64,000 nt of DNA from Lepraria neglecta. Lineage: Eukaryota; Ascomycota; Lecanoromycetes; Lecanorales; Stereocaulaceae. The stretch is from positions 2,976,001 through 3,040,000 of the forward strand of contig CM065652.1 of NCBI GenBank assembly GCA_033220425.1. The letters run 5' to 3'. The translations under genes and the position numbers were made by a program. Positions 1 to 10,763 of this stretch are shown one piece after another (within the stretch, counting starts at the first letter, position 1; every line of letters starts with the position of its first letter). The notes beneath the pieces are model-generated. The model was not told the origin of the DNA, made no database searches, and was given only the letters and a program-made list of their open reading frames with translations.

Positions 1-599
1 ACCTCACTAGAAGTTGAAGGTGTAATATAGGTCAAGTTTAACTCTTGAAGCGCGCGGCTCTGCGAGAGATTTGCAAGATAGTTAGGGCGGACACGGTTCG
101 CGGGAAATATGTATCCTAAGCACTGGCTATTGGCACCTTCGTATATAGCCCATATCTAGAGGTTAAGAAGCTTCTAGAATATAAATTCTAAGTTTGACGC
201 TCGATTTGTTTCGGAGATCTATAATTACGCCCTGCGACTTGAAGAATATGAGTCATAGAGCCTTCATCCTATAAATCCCTATAGAACCTAGAGTAGCCAT
301 AACCCCCTTCCCTAGGGGAGTAGAGGTAAAATATAATTAGAAAGCGGCTACTTTCTGCTGGTATACTATTACAATCCGCTCGCCAACAAAAGCCAACGAG
401 GCGATAATGGGGTAAAAGCGTTATTGGCTTTATCAAGTGGCGGAAAAGGATGGGACCCTGCCCGTCCTTACTAAGAACTAGTCTTTGGGCTGATGAGTTA
501 ATAAAGCTATAGCCTATATCTAAAATTAAATAGACCGAGAGACCGGACATTTAACTCCGGAACTCTTACCCCAGCGGTGGCCTATAGCTCCAGTTCTAG
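1..599. other. AT-rich, TA-dinucleotide-rich sequence without a supported gene
   Basis: This stretch has many TA dinucleotides and scattered stops in all frames, the look of RIP-eroded repeat DNA in ascomycetes. A 93-codon open frame on the minus strand (269-550) is the longest. It has no start context or family I recognise, and may be a remnant of a retroelement polyprotein, which is inference only. I see no promoter, RNA gene or terminal repeat here. Confidence 0.4.
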
Positions 600-899
600 C
601 GCTCCCCACCCGTTCAAGCAGCGGCTCCAATTCTGACAACCCCTCACATTCTAGCACCCACGCCTACTGCTCCTACCGGTACTGGTGGTCTCTTTGACAG
701 CATTGGAAATCTTCCTCGTACCGAGACGTCTGGTGAGAATGTCAGCACATTGGCTAATACAGCTAGTACAGGGAACACCGACACTGACACCCAGAGCTCC
801 AGTGGAAGCGACACCGTCTTTGGTGATGCTCCCAGCACTGGTAACACTCCTTCCAGCAGTCGTCTTGGTGGTGATCGTCCAGGAAATGGGAGTGGTTGA
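600..899 (+). pseudogene. Ser/Thr/Gly-rich C-terminal tail of a probable cell-surface protein (fragment)
   Basis: The frame whose codons start at 600 is open for about 99 codons and ends at TGA 897-899. It encodes a low-complexity sequence rich in Ser, Thr, Gly, Asn and Asp (for example TSGENVSTLANTASTGNTDT), typical of tails of fungal secreted or wall proteins. It has no start codon, and an in-frame TAG lies just upstream at 597-599. That TAG could belong to an intron end (ttctag), making this a last exon, or the piece may be a detached remnant. The upstream 550-630 region in another frame is also Ser-rich, which suggests a frameshift. No catalytic domain is visible, so function is unknown. 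Confidence 0.3.
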
Positions 900-1339
900 A
901 GCGTTCTACGGTATATTACGCGAGCACCAGAGGGGGAAAAGTCACCTGTACATATTAGCGATGAATGCCACCTTTCTTATAGGGCACTTTTCATGCACTG
1001 CGAAGGTAAATCAGAGAAGATTATGTTTTGTAATGAGAGAATAGTATGTAATTCTGAAACGAAATCATTAATGCAACGAGCTTTTCCTCTATGATACACA
1101 TAATACAGCGCCTTTGCCAAGATCAAAACGCTCAAAGAACTTTTGCTTCCCAAACATTCAAACGCCAGTACTGCGAATATCTCATATTTTGGGTTATGAA
1201 CCCTCACTTTCCCTCATAAACGCTTTCGCTTTTGCATCCACCAACCTCTAAACCAGCACCAGACACCTGACAGCAAAAGGACATGGGTAATGGGTATCGA
1301 AACTTTTGGCCCCTTCGCAAGAAAATCAAAAGACGAAAA
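900..1339. other. Intergenic sequence 3' of the F-box gene
   Basis: There is no convincing coding sequence. Short frames on both strands lack family similarity. This is most likely the 3' untranslated region of the F-box gene on the minus strand plus spacer. Confidence 0.4.
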
Positions 1340-3504
1340 TCACTTTTTGAACATGTAATGCCCATACAATCCCGCAACTTCGCCCCACGCAACAGGCACT
1401 TTCCTCATTCCGCGCCACATAGCGCCCATCTTCCACGCTCGCCTGCCACTACTCGAGCCACCATTCTCGCGCACATACCATCCCCGCCTGCCGAGCTCCT
1501 TGATGACCCATCCAAGGCGCTTGTTCGTGTTCTTAGTCTCTCGGAGGCTAGAGATAGCTTTGTCACCTAGTTCGATGACATCGAGAGGTAGAGTAGCGGG
1601 TGTAAGGAGGATGTTGGTAGGGGCGGGTGTGGTGAAGAGTGTAGTCCTCGTTACGGATGGGATGGAGGTCAAGTCAAGGTAGTAGAGGGTTGGAGGCTGC
1701 CACTGCTTCTGTTGCTCGGATGTGTCCTTGTCATTTTCGTTCTGGGGAGGACGGAAGAAGGAGTTGATGTCGGCGAGAGAAAGGTTGGCGGTAGCAAGAC
1801 CAAGCTCTTCCAAGTGCTTGGTAAGAGGAAGAAGTTGTTGGACATGGCGGGGTTGGATTCGGGCGCCGTTGAGGTTGAGTGAGCAGAGACTGGAGGGGAG
1901 GGCTGGGAGGAGGCGGTCTATGTCTGTGTCGTATAAGAGGCGGTAGTGGGAGATATCGCAGGCGAGGTTGAGATAGACGAGCTCCTTTACGCCCGGGTGT
2001 GAGGTCAGGAAGTCCACTACGCCATCGCCTGTGAGTTGGGTGCAGCGGCCAAGGTTAAGGTGGCTTGGGGTTGCAGAAGCGGGGATGGATTGCAGAGCCT
2101 TGTCAGTGATCCGGGTGTGGGAAGCATCGAGGATGGTGAGGTGCGGAAGGCGAGGTAAGAGGGTCTCGAATGCTGAGCTGGGAAGGGTGAAACATTCGTG
2201 AAGGCCCAATCGGCGGATGTTGAGCATTGCCGAAGGAGAATCGGCCAGCTTAGTCAGGATAGAGTCGAAAGCATTGAGGAAGGATGGAGAGGATGAGGCG
2301 CAGAAGTCCACAGCTCGAAGGTTAGGAAGACCGAAGAAAAGCTTCTGTAGTACATTCTCGTCGATGTCGTCGTCCAGATTCTCCTGCAGGAGTACTTCTT
2401 GGACTGCAGGCGTGAGCTCAAGGCACTTGAGCAAAGTCCCTGAAGTGAGGTTCTGTATTTCGGTGTTTGCCTGCCGGCTGCGGCCAAGTCCCACCGAAGT
2501 AAAGGTTGAGAGATCCAATCGTCTCACAAGTGTGCCAAGGCCAGGCTGCTCGGTAACATGTTGCAGAAATTTGGCGAAGATTTTGGAGTGAGGGATAGTG
2601 ATCAGGCAGTACAACGTGTGAATGGTTGTGACATGGATAGTCTTTGAGGTCAAGAGACAATTGACGAGGTCTGCATTTCGCGGGCCATAGTTGAGTGGTG
2701 GCACGTCCACGGCGAGATGTGAAACTATTTCGTCTGTCTGTTTGTCAGCAGACGCGTGTTAGCCGATGGTGACAGCACTGCTCACCTAAAACTTCCGCAG
2801 GCAGTCTCTCTATTGGTGCTTGTCCTGGACCGTAAGACTTCTGAACCTCTATCTCCAGGGGATCCTGGCGTCTTGGAAGCTCCAAGTCCCAGCCTGATAG
2901 CTCAGAGATGCCAGTCCTTATGGCAGTATAGCTCTTGCTGCGACGCTTGCGTCCTGGTCCCACGGGTTGCCACTTGGGGCTCCTGCCGCAACGACAACAG
3001 CACTCGCACGTGGGAGTTTCGGTAGGGCTGCCGGCATCGTGCGTTGCATCCTGTGGCGTACCAACGGAAGCATTGACAGACTCGAGGAAGGATTGTGCTA
3101 TGCCTGACCTCATGATTGTTGATCAGCGTAATGTCTTTAGGTAAATGAGTACGTAAAAACATATGTCGGCGGAAGATTTGTGGTTGCTTACCGCCCTCTT
3201 CCTTGACCGAAGTCGATGGGGGTTTTCTTATGGTGTCTTGTTGATGTGACCCCTGCAATTTACGCAATTCGTTCGATTCAGCCTGACCGGCCTGGTGTGC
3301 TATGGCGCGCTTGTCGGCAATGTTAACGGTCCGGCGGGCGTTGGTGTATTCTGCAGGAAGAGGCTCATGCGCAAAATCTGGGGTAAAATGCGGAGACGAG
3401 ACGGTACTATTGGAGAGTCTGTCATAGTCTGGTGGCGAATATCGATGCTCATCTGAAGAGCTTGTCGGGTCTGTCTCGCGGTAAGAAGGTGGGGTCGAGG
3501 CCAT
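1340..3504 (-). CDS. F-box and leucine-rich-repeat protein
   Basis: I infer three exons: 3192-3504, 2786-3103 and 1340-2733, giving 674 residues in one frame. Introns are 88 and 52 bp with GTAAGC/GTGAGC donors. An F-box-like motif (IERLPAEVLDEIVSHL) spans the second intron at about residues 203-218, and joining the exons is what restores it. Downstream are several leucine-rich repeats of the RNI type (for example LTILDASHTRITDKALQSIP, then LNLGRCTQLTGDGVVDFL). F-box/LRR proteins are substrate receptors of SCF ubiquitin ligases; the substrate here cannot be read from sequence. The first 200 residues are disordered, with an unusual Cys cluster (CECCCRC) followed by a basic run (GRKRRSK). An upstream in-frame ATG at 3549 is an alternative start; 3504 (MASTPPSYRE) looks more natural. 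Confidence 0.8.
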
Positions 3505-4507
3505 CCTGCTTGAAGATCTTTGGGTTCGGTGGTTAATATCCGGCGTCAATCAGATGCACAGACTGCAGGATGAAACGCAACGAGAGTGAGATGGGGCGCA
3601 ACAGTACGCTGTCAAGGAAGAGACGCTCAGGGTATATGTACTGAGAACACCGAATGACACGGTTAGGTAAGAGATACAGTGCTGACGAGTGGTTGAAGGG
3701 TAGCAGCAAGGACCCGTTGAAGGTTGACAGGTGACAATAAATACCAGAGACAGTCCTCCAAACTACCCTTCAACGGTAGGGGAAACGTGAGGCAACGGAT
3801 GTGAGGCTGTTAGACAACCTTTGCAATATCCAGTCGGAAGAATAGGCTGTTGCATCACCTGCGGGCGGTATGAGTCTTGCCTGGTTTTGCTGTGTCAAAT
3901 TTGCAAGTTCTGACATAATAGCAACGTTTGATTCCCTTCTCAACCGTCCACGTGCCATTGCGACATTTTCCATACCGTTTCTATCACAAATGACTCTGCT
4001 GCGAAGGGCACGTTGTTGATTGTGAATGCGTCTCTGGCTTGTTGTGGCGCTGATGAATTGATGCAGAGGGAGATTGGCAAGGCGTGACGTCCCCGCCCCT
4101 TTTTGGAGAGGAAGAAATTTGTGAGGTGCGGCTAGCGACGGGAGAGAACCGATGTGGCAAAACCGCTGGAACCCCTGGCGCTAACCACGAACGTCCAGCT
4201 AACTATTATAACTACATCTCACTACGTCTCGTGGTGCAGAGCCGCTCAGGCCTTTGGACATGAATACATCGTCTTTACTGGTCTGTGCAGGTGTCATCTT
4301 GACACTGATCTGGAGCATCGGGGCTAATTGGGAAGTGTAAAATAGTTTCATCGCCTATCTTGGTCACGTCCATCCTTTATAGGCTCGCATATTGCTGAAA
4401 TCAAATTCTGGGTAGGCCAATTACCCCAATTTCCATACATCTACCTACGCTCAAACAGGCTACATGCTCCTTAAAAATTTGTATAATAGTTGCGCTATTT
4501 CCTAGTA
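3505..4507. other. Intergenic region between F-box gene and disordered nuclear protein gene
   Basis: About 1 kb holds the promoter side of the F-box gene (minus strand) and the 3' side of the next minus-strand gene. No frame longer than about 67 codons occurs and none has recognisable content. I see no repeat or RNA gene. Confidence 0.5.
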
Positions 4508-7293
4508 TCATTGCATTCTGCCTCGACGCTTAGGCGCTGGTGTCCCATTCGAGGTACTCACAACCGCGGCTGTTCTCTTGGGTGCTGGAGTTCCATTCGC
4601 TGCACCTAGACCTCTCATTCTTCGCACCTTTGGTCGCGTCTCTTCAGCTTCATCTACGTCTTTGGCGTCTTGGTATGATGCAAGCATTTCGGCCCAACCT
4701 ACGGTTTTTGTATTTTCTGCTCGCTGCTTAGTGATACGGGCAACTTCTGTGGTTGTTGCTGGAAGATCCTGCAGTGCCAGAAGAGGAGGTTTCGATTGGC
4801 CCTTGTTACGACGTGTGTTTGCGCGAGTAACCATCGCAAGTTCCTGGGCTTGAGATTTGTGCAGTACCACAGGGTCGGCACCATCGGCTCGCCTTACAGG
4901 AATGAAGCTTGGTGCGCCTGGAGGAGCTTTGGACGGAGCAGGCAGGCGTGTCCTCGTGCTTCGTCGACACGACGTAACTTCTTCGCAGATCTCGTCGACT
5001 TCATCAGAGTCAGGGGCATCGAGTTTCGGTTTTCCGGGTGGCGTGGCCGGCCGATTGAGTATATCCCGTTGTTTTCGCGGAGATAAAGCATTTCCGTCGT
5101 GAGACCCGAGCGCCTTTTGTGGAGAACGACGTGGAGAAACCTGGGGTTTGGGTGCGTCTGACAGGTCTGGCACGGATAAGATAGGTGTTTTCGCCGCTTT
5201 CTTAGCCTGCGCGCGATTAAGGAATTCCTTGAGCATACTGGTGTCGTCACTAAAACGGCCCCCAGATCGCGTTTTTCTGTTGGATGAATCCGTCTCCTTA
5301 TCAGTCTCCAATGTATACACTGCTTTGTCAATCTCCATTTTGGCAGTGCTTTCGTCGGCATGATCGAGGGCCTTTGTCGCCTGGATGTCATCGGCTGACA
5401 CGGTCACTGATGATCCGCTTGTCTCGGTCTTCTCTGGCCTTTCGTAAGCCTCGATAGCTTCAAGAGCCCTATGCAGATCTTTGTTTTTGAATTTCTCCTG
5501 AGTTGAAAGGACACTTTCCGTGCTATCCGCAGTAGGGTCTTCCGCTTTCATATCATGAGAGTCTTCCAGATCTGCTTTCCCTGCGTTCTCTTGAAGCGCT
5601 TCAGCGTCGGGTGCAGGGGGCGTAATCACGCCGTTGTCAACGTCCTCGATACTTTGTTCTGGTCTTATCTCTGAAATGACTTTCTGTAAAATTTCCCTCT
5701 CTTGCAGAGTGTCTCTTTTCGATAGAGTGTCCCTCTTCTTCGGACTTCTGGTTTTCCGTGAACTTCTCTTCTTGTCAGGACTTTCTTTTCGTCGTAGGCT
5801 TTCCCTCCTCAGTAGACTCGTGCCTATTTGTGGACTTTGTCCGGGAGATTCTCCCCGAAGTAATTCTGTTGGTTGGGGTAGCTTCAGAGTACTGGAAGGC
5901 TTGGGCGTCACTAATTCTCTTGAGGCCATTGGCTCAGCATGTGGCGCTGTAGTCTGTGGCGAATTCAAGCTGACTGTTGATGCCAAAACCTCTGGAATTA
6001 TTGGAGAGAATGCAGGTGATGGAGACGAAGCAACCACATTTCCGCCTCCTATTGTTGGGGTTCTGGACAGGTTTGGTGTAACCTCGCGTGTGGCCGCTGG
6101 TGAATGCTCAGTGCCGACTGGTACAGCCGGACTGCTTAGGGTATGATCTGTAGTATTGTGCTTGGCAGGCGATGAAGCTTCAAGAGCAACATTGTTGAAT
6201 GCAGCGTCGTTGGATGCCTTTTTGACTTCTGCATCCTTCTCTGCTTCGGCACTTTCTACTGCATCGTCTTTGACAGCCTCAACTAGCTGAGCCGATGACA
6301 AGTTGGCACCAGCCTCAACTTCTTCCTCCATATGGTCCGCCGTATCCAAGAACTTGGGAGCGACATCTAACGCTGGACTTTCCGAATGCATATCAGCATC
6401 TGTGGCATCCTCCTCTGTAGTTTGGGCCACTTCTGCACAACTAGCTGCGTCGTCCTCCGAAGCCATGACTTGTTCACTATACGATGAGTGGGGATCAGGC
6501 TCCACAGTATCCTGAATATGCTCTGTCGAAGCTAGAAGTCCCCGAACGTCATCCAAGACTGGGCTTTCCGAAGCTCTCAGCGAGTCTTGCCGCACATTGT
6601 CGTTAGAAGTGTCAGGAGTCTCTGAGCTCCCGTCGCCTGCTTCCTTCACTTCGACGGCCGGGCGGTCCAGTATCAAGCTCCTTCGGCTCGCCTGTTTTCC
6701 TATGCAAACAAAGTGGTCAGCTTCAACATCCTTCAATTGGTCACGCGACACTCCCCACTCACTTTTAGGAGTACCCTGAACTTTGTCATGCAACGTAGCA
6801 AAATATTGAGCAGTCCTATTCTCTTTTCCCCCTCTACCACCATCAGACGCATCCTTGAGGCGCATACGCTTCACAGGTCTTGGGGTATTGGTAGCATCTC
6901 CCAGCACAGGCCGTGACTCTTCAGAACCCAACACGCTTCCTTCCAGACCCGCATCCTGCCCTTGCGAAGGCCCTTCGTAACGCTTCCATATCTTACGGCC
7001 TTTGTGGCGGGATGCAATGGGGGATTTGGGAGCGCGTTCCCATGCTCGAGGTATGTGATTTGGCGCGGTAGGATCGGAGGTGAAAGCGTCTTCTGTAGAT
7101 TGCCTGAGAAGTTGTCAACATGTCGCTATCAATCATGAAGACATTCTCGGTCTGAAGGGAAAGGGTATCCCACCATGAAGGATGCGCAGTAGAATCCGCC
7201 ATAGCTATTGCTGTAAACACCGCATGCCAAAAAGGAACAATCCAATCGCTCAACGCAGCATCAAGATACCGTGACTCACTGATCGCTAATCAT
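4508..7293 (-). CDS. Large disordered, highly charged protein, probably nuclear
   Basis: I infer two exons: a 14-nt first coding exon 7280-7293 (MISD plus two bases) and 4508-7103, separated by a 176-bp GTGAGT...CAG intron, giving 869 residues. The join matters: it adds a conserved-looking N-terminus (PRAWERAPKSPIASRHKGRK, then IWKRYEG) that a GTG-initiated reading would miss. The body is low-complexity, rich in Asp, Glu, Ser and Ala, with a basic Ser/Arg-rich stretch in the middle (RRESLRRKESPDKKRSSRK). The C-terminal 120 residues are more ordered (TRANTRRNKGQSKPP, VGWAEML) and end with two NGTPAPKR motifs. Basic clusters suggest nuclear targeting. I do not recognise a named family or function. 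It is divergent from Mrp10, sharing a 251-bp promoter interval. Confidence 0.7.
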
Positions 7294-7544
7294 GTCGTTA
7301 ATAATGCTATGCAAAGGCGTTATAGACCAAAGGAATGGATGCTGGTGGAAAGCTCTTCTCGAATCTCGATGCGCGAGGAAAGTAAACAATGCCAAGATTT
7401 GCGGCTCTTTAGCGTGGCTTGGTATACATGTCGATCTCCTGCAAAAGCTTTCAGCTTCAGTGTGAGAGCTCGATCCACTCCAACCAGCCAACTCCAGAAA
7501 TGCACCATCGATAACATTCAATCAAATCGTGGTAAACTGCAACT
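7294..7544. promoter_or_regulatory. Divergent promoter interval (nuclear protein / MRP10)
   Basis: These 251 bp separate two divergent start codons, so they must carry both 5' regions. I see no certain TATA box or factor site. The boundary is defined by the inferred ATGs at 7293 (minus) and 7545 (plus). Confidence 0.45.
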
Positions 7545-7987
7545 ATGCCTCCAAAAGGCGGCAGCACCAAGCTCGCACCACCGCGCCTCCCTCCTCTCCC
7601 TAAATTACGAGTCCGCCGCCCAAATGCACCAGAACCGAATCCTTGCTTGGGCATTATGACTTCTGTACTTGGTATGCATCTTTCGCAGAGACTGGTAAAG
7701 ATACATTGGTGTTTGACTATGAATAGGATGCTGGGCGTCATCGGGGAATGCAGCGGCGGGATGTGCGGCGCTGGAGCAGTCGTTGAGGGCTTGTATGGAT
7801 GCGCCGGTGAGTAGGCTTGGTCCTTTGGCTGGGAAGAAAGTTTTTGGAACTATGGGGACTGTGCGGGGATGTGTACTGATGTGGGAATTGAATACAGAGA
7901 CCGAAGGGCCAGAAGAAGAATACGATCAATTACCATCTTATGAGATTATACCCGAAGATTCGAGGACCGACTAAGAGGGACAAATGA
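7545..7987 (+). CDS. MRP10: Mitochondrial small-subunit ribosomal protein Mrp10/mS37 (CHCH family)
   Basis: There are three exons, 7545-7671, 7727-7806 and 7898-7987, encoding 98 residues. Introns have GTATGC and GTGAGT donors. The N-terminus is basic and Pro-rich (LPPLPKLRVRRPNAPEPNPC), as in fungal Mrp10. The four cysteines form two CX9C pairs: C-LGIMTSVLG-C, completed across intron 1, and C-AALEQSLRA-C in exon 2. This twin CX9C arrangement is the CHCH fold, oxidised by Mia40 in the intermembrane space before assembly into the mitochondrial small subunit. The C-terminus (KGQKKNTINYHL) is also characteristic. Unspliced reading gives a misleading 89-residue protein, so the intron calls are decisive. 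Confidence 0.9.
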
Positions 7988-8501
7988 CAAGGAGCTTGAT
8001 GATGGAAGGATAGGCTATTGTGTGAGATGGTTTGCGGACAGCCACGGAGGCATACGCAGGATACTCTCGTGTATTAACATTAAGAAGTCGAAAGGCCTCT
8101 ATTGGCTTGAGCAGGCGTTGCAGGGGTGGAACATTTCGAGGCGTTTCAAGAGGCATGTATATTACATGGAGCAAGGCTTGAGCACAAGGAGGGCGCTACA
8201 GCAGCTTTGCCCGTCGAGGCAAGAATGTTTGTGGAATATCCGCACAGCGAAGAAAATGCTAGGCCACGAGCCAGCTCTATCCGTCTATATAAAGCAAAGC
8301 CTCGGATGGGCAACGCCTAGGCGCTCTGTCATCCGCTCCATCCATCTAGATCTATAAAGCGCTCCCACGGCGTCTCTATTCCCGCAATGCAAAGAAGTGT
8401 CACTTTTCGTTGAATTAGTTGAAATGAGTAGAGATGATTTCAAGCCCGAATAAAACATGGCAAAAACTGATCAGTCGAATAGAAGAGGACCATTCCGGAT
8501 C
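7988..8501. other. Convergent intergenic region
   Basis: The region lies between the 3' ends of MRP10 (plus) and the GDP-mannose pyrophosphorylase gene (minus). A 111-codon open frame at 8022-8357 has no recognisable features and reads through what should be 3' UTR sequence, so I do not call it a gene. Confidence 0.5.
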
Positions 8502-9847
8502 CTACATGATGATAGAAGGAGCTATATGATATTAGTCAGATCAACACACCGGGCAATGTTGTACTTACAGTCGATGTTCGCCTTGATCGACTTGTGCGGC
8601 AGGATAGAACCTCCGTTGACGTAAATTTCATCTCCGATGGTCACATCATCTCCCAGCACAGATACGTTCTCGAGTCTAGCCCATTTGCCAATCGAACTAT
8701 TCCACCCTACAATCGTAGATTTGATCCAGGCATGATCCTTGACTCTGCTGCCAGCAAGCAGGACGCAGCGTTGCAGTCGGACTCCGTCACCCACGACAAC
8801 GTTTGGTCCGATTGTGACGTTGGGACCAATCCTACAATTCTTGCCAATCTTTGCTGATGGGTCAACAAGAACGTTGCCTCCGTAGACGTATGGTTTCGAA
8901 GGCGGCTCCAATTTCTTCGAGCCTTTCTTTGTCAGCGAAGACAGGTATAGGCATGTACCGCTAAGGAAGTCCTTTGGTTGTCCCACGTCCATCCAGAATC
9001 CTTCGAGATCGAATGAATGTAGCTGTCCATCCTTGACGATGGCTGGGAACGTCTCTTGTTCGATTGATGTGGGGCGAAGCTCGATACGATCTAGGACACT
9101 TGGGTTTAGGATGTAGAGACCGGCGTTGATTCGGTTTCCGACGAACTCGACCGGCTTCTCAACAAAGCGATCGATTCTTGAAGGATGGTCTGGCTTGTGG
9201 ACGATAACACCGTATTTTGAGGGCTCCTCGACTTTGGTAACGACAATTGTGCCTTCTTCGCCATGTGCCTTGTGGAAGTCTGCCAGCTCTTGGAAGGGAT
9301 AGTCGCAGATGACATCGGAGTTCAAGACGAAAAAGGGTGAGTCGTCCTTGCCGAGAGTCTTCTCTGCTAATTTGAGTGGACCAGCCGTCCCCAGAGGCTC
9401 GGTCTCGATGGAGAATTCGATGTTGATGTTGTACTCTTTCTCATACTGAAGGACGTTAGTAGCTGAGTCGAGTGATACCACTAATTTCGATGGTTGACGC
9501 ACCTTCTTCAACGCTGAGGCCATGATCTCTGGTCGATAGTTGACAGCTAGGACAATATCCGTCACACCAGCAGCTGCCAAGCTCTCGACCTGGTGTAGGA
9601 TCATGGGCTTATTGGCAAACTCAACCAATGGCTTGGGGAGTGTGAGGGTCTGGCAACAGTCAGAGGACATGACTCTCTTTCAATCGTAGCCCCAGCGCAT
9701 GCTGGCCCGCCGTTGGATAGGTGTCGTACCAGGGGTCGTAGGCGGGTGCCATACCCTCCAACAAGAATGAGTGCTGGATGGAATTAGCAATTGAGCAGTG
9801 ACATTCGCTTTGCACGACATTTGGCAGTTAAGAAGCTTACCCTTCAT
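8502..9847 (-). CDS. MPG1: GDP-mannose pyrophosphorylase (mannose-1-phosphate guanylyltransferase)
   Basis: The enzyme makes GDP-mannose from GTP and mannose-1-phosphate in the cytosol, feeding N- and O-glycosylation, GPI anchors and wall mannan. I infer five coding exons: 9841-9847 (7 nt), 9730-9773, 9503-9649, 8569-9445 and 8502-8521, giving 364 residues, the usual fungal length. The nucleotidyltransferase signature ([20 protein letters not shown]) is split over exons 1-3. [19 protein letters not shown] and the C-terminal left-handed beta-helix hexapeptides ([20 protein letters not shown]) follow. The third intron (9446-9502, 57 bp, GTGCGT...CTAAC...CAG) has a length divisible by three and no stop. 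Reading through it would add 19 spurious residues that break alignment with the family. The last exon adds only SPSIIM. Confidence 0.93.
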
Positions 9848-10763
9848 GTTTGCAGAATACTAGAAACTCGAGATTCGTGGGTTAAGGAGTTGAGCTGAGG
9901 TCTGAAGCTCAGCTCCTGCAAGGACTCAAGGACAACAAAGAGAAGAAACGATGCTGTTTCAGGTATCGTGGCCGAGGTGGGCAAGTACACTTCGAGTAGG
10001 CAGTGATGGATGGTTCAATCGCAATTCGTATGAAGGGCAATTGTAACGACAGGTGGCCTTGTACAACGTCTGAACGAGTAAGGGACTAGTAAAGCTGTCA
10101 GTCAATCTTTTCTCCCTGCATACGCTAACCAAAAATAGGGGGCTATCGGGCCGAAGTTGTTCCGTCCTTGCCCGTCGAGTCCGCCACAGGGAAAAGGGGC
10201 AATCAAAATTTGAGCACATCTTGCAATATCTCCTCAATCACAACACTTGCAAGAAAACAGTAAATTGTAAAGTTTTTCGAATCAATGGGCTCTACAGCTT
10301 TGCTAGGAAAATTGTTTTCGCCAATCTCATCTCTAGCGGAACTGCCATTGATTTTGATACCTAGCCTGAGCTTTCCAATTTTTCCCATCCCCTAGAAGCA
10401 TGTTTGATAATGCATTACTGCGTTGACGAGCAGCCAGATAGCAAAGCTTTCTACCCCACAACTTTGATGACTCGAAATCGCTGTTTTCGTAGGTGCTAGT
10501 GATGACAAACTATGTCAGATTTTAGATAGCGGCATTCACTCCGTACAGAGATTGTCGGTATGCAGAAGTGTCCATCATCCCTAACTCGAACAAATTTATC
10601 ACGAGCAGTGTACTCATCAACAGGATATCGATCCGCAAGTACATATATCTCGTCTTGAAGCATTGTTACGTTCGGAGGCCGCCTGTGGATCTTTCCAAAC
10701 CCCGCTTTTGACCTTTTGACATAGCTATTGTTCCGAGGACCAATTCAACAACTGTTGTTCGCA
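9848..10763. other. Intergenic region with one copy of a diverged repeat
   Basis: This interval contains the 5' region of the GDP-mannose pyrophosphorylase gene and, at about 9994-10139, one copy of a repeat that recurs at 22373-22487. Short minus-strand frames at 9959-10388 are shadows of this sequence and have no start or family support. Confidence 0.5.
9994..10139. repeat. Dispersed diverged repeat, copy A
   Basis: The segment beginning gagtaggcagtgatggatgg and containing ttcaatcgcaattcgtatga aligns with 22373-22487. A second block (aagctgtcagtcaatc, then tacgctaac) is also shared. Identity by eye is about 80-85 percent over the first 55 bases, with gaps later. The type of element is unknown; it may be a small non-autonomous element or a duplicated promoter piece. 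Confidence 0.55.

Noticed and set aside
8022-8357. A 111-codon open frame between MRP10 and the pyrophosphorylase gene
   Set aside because: It lies in the convergent 3' region, with a composition unlike neighbouring genes and no recognisable domain.
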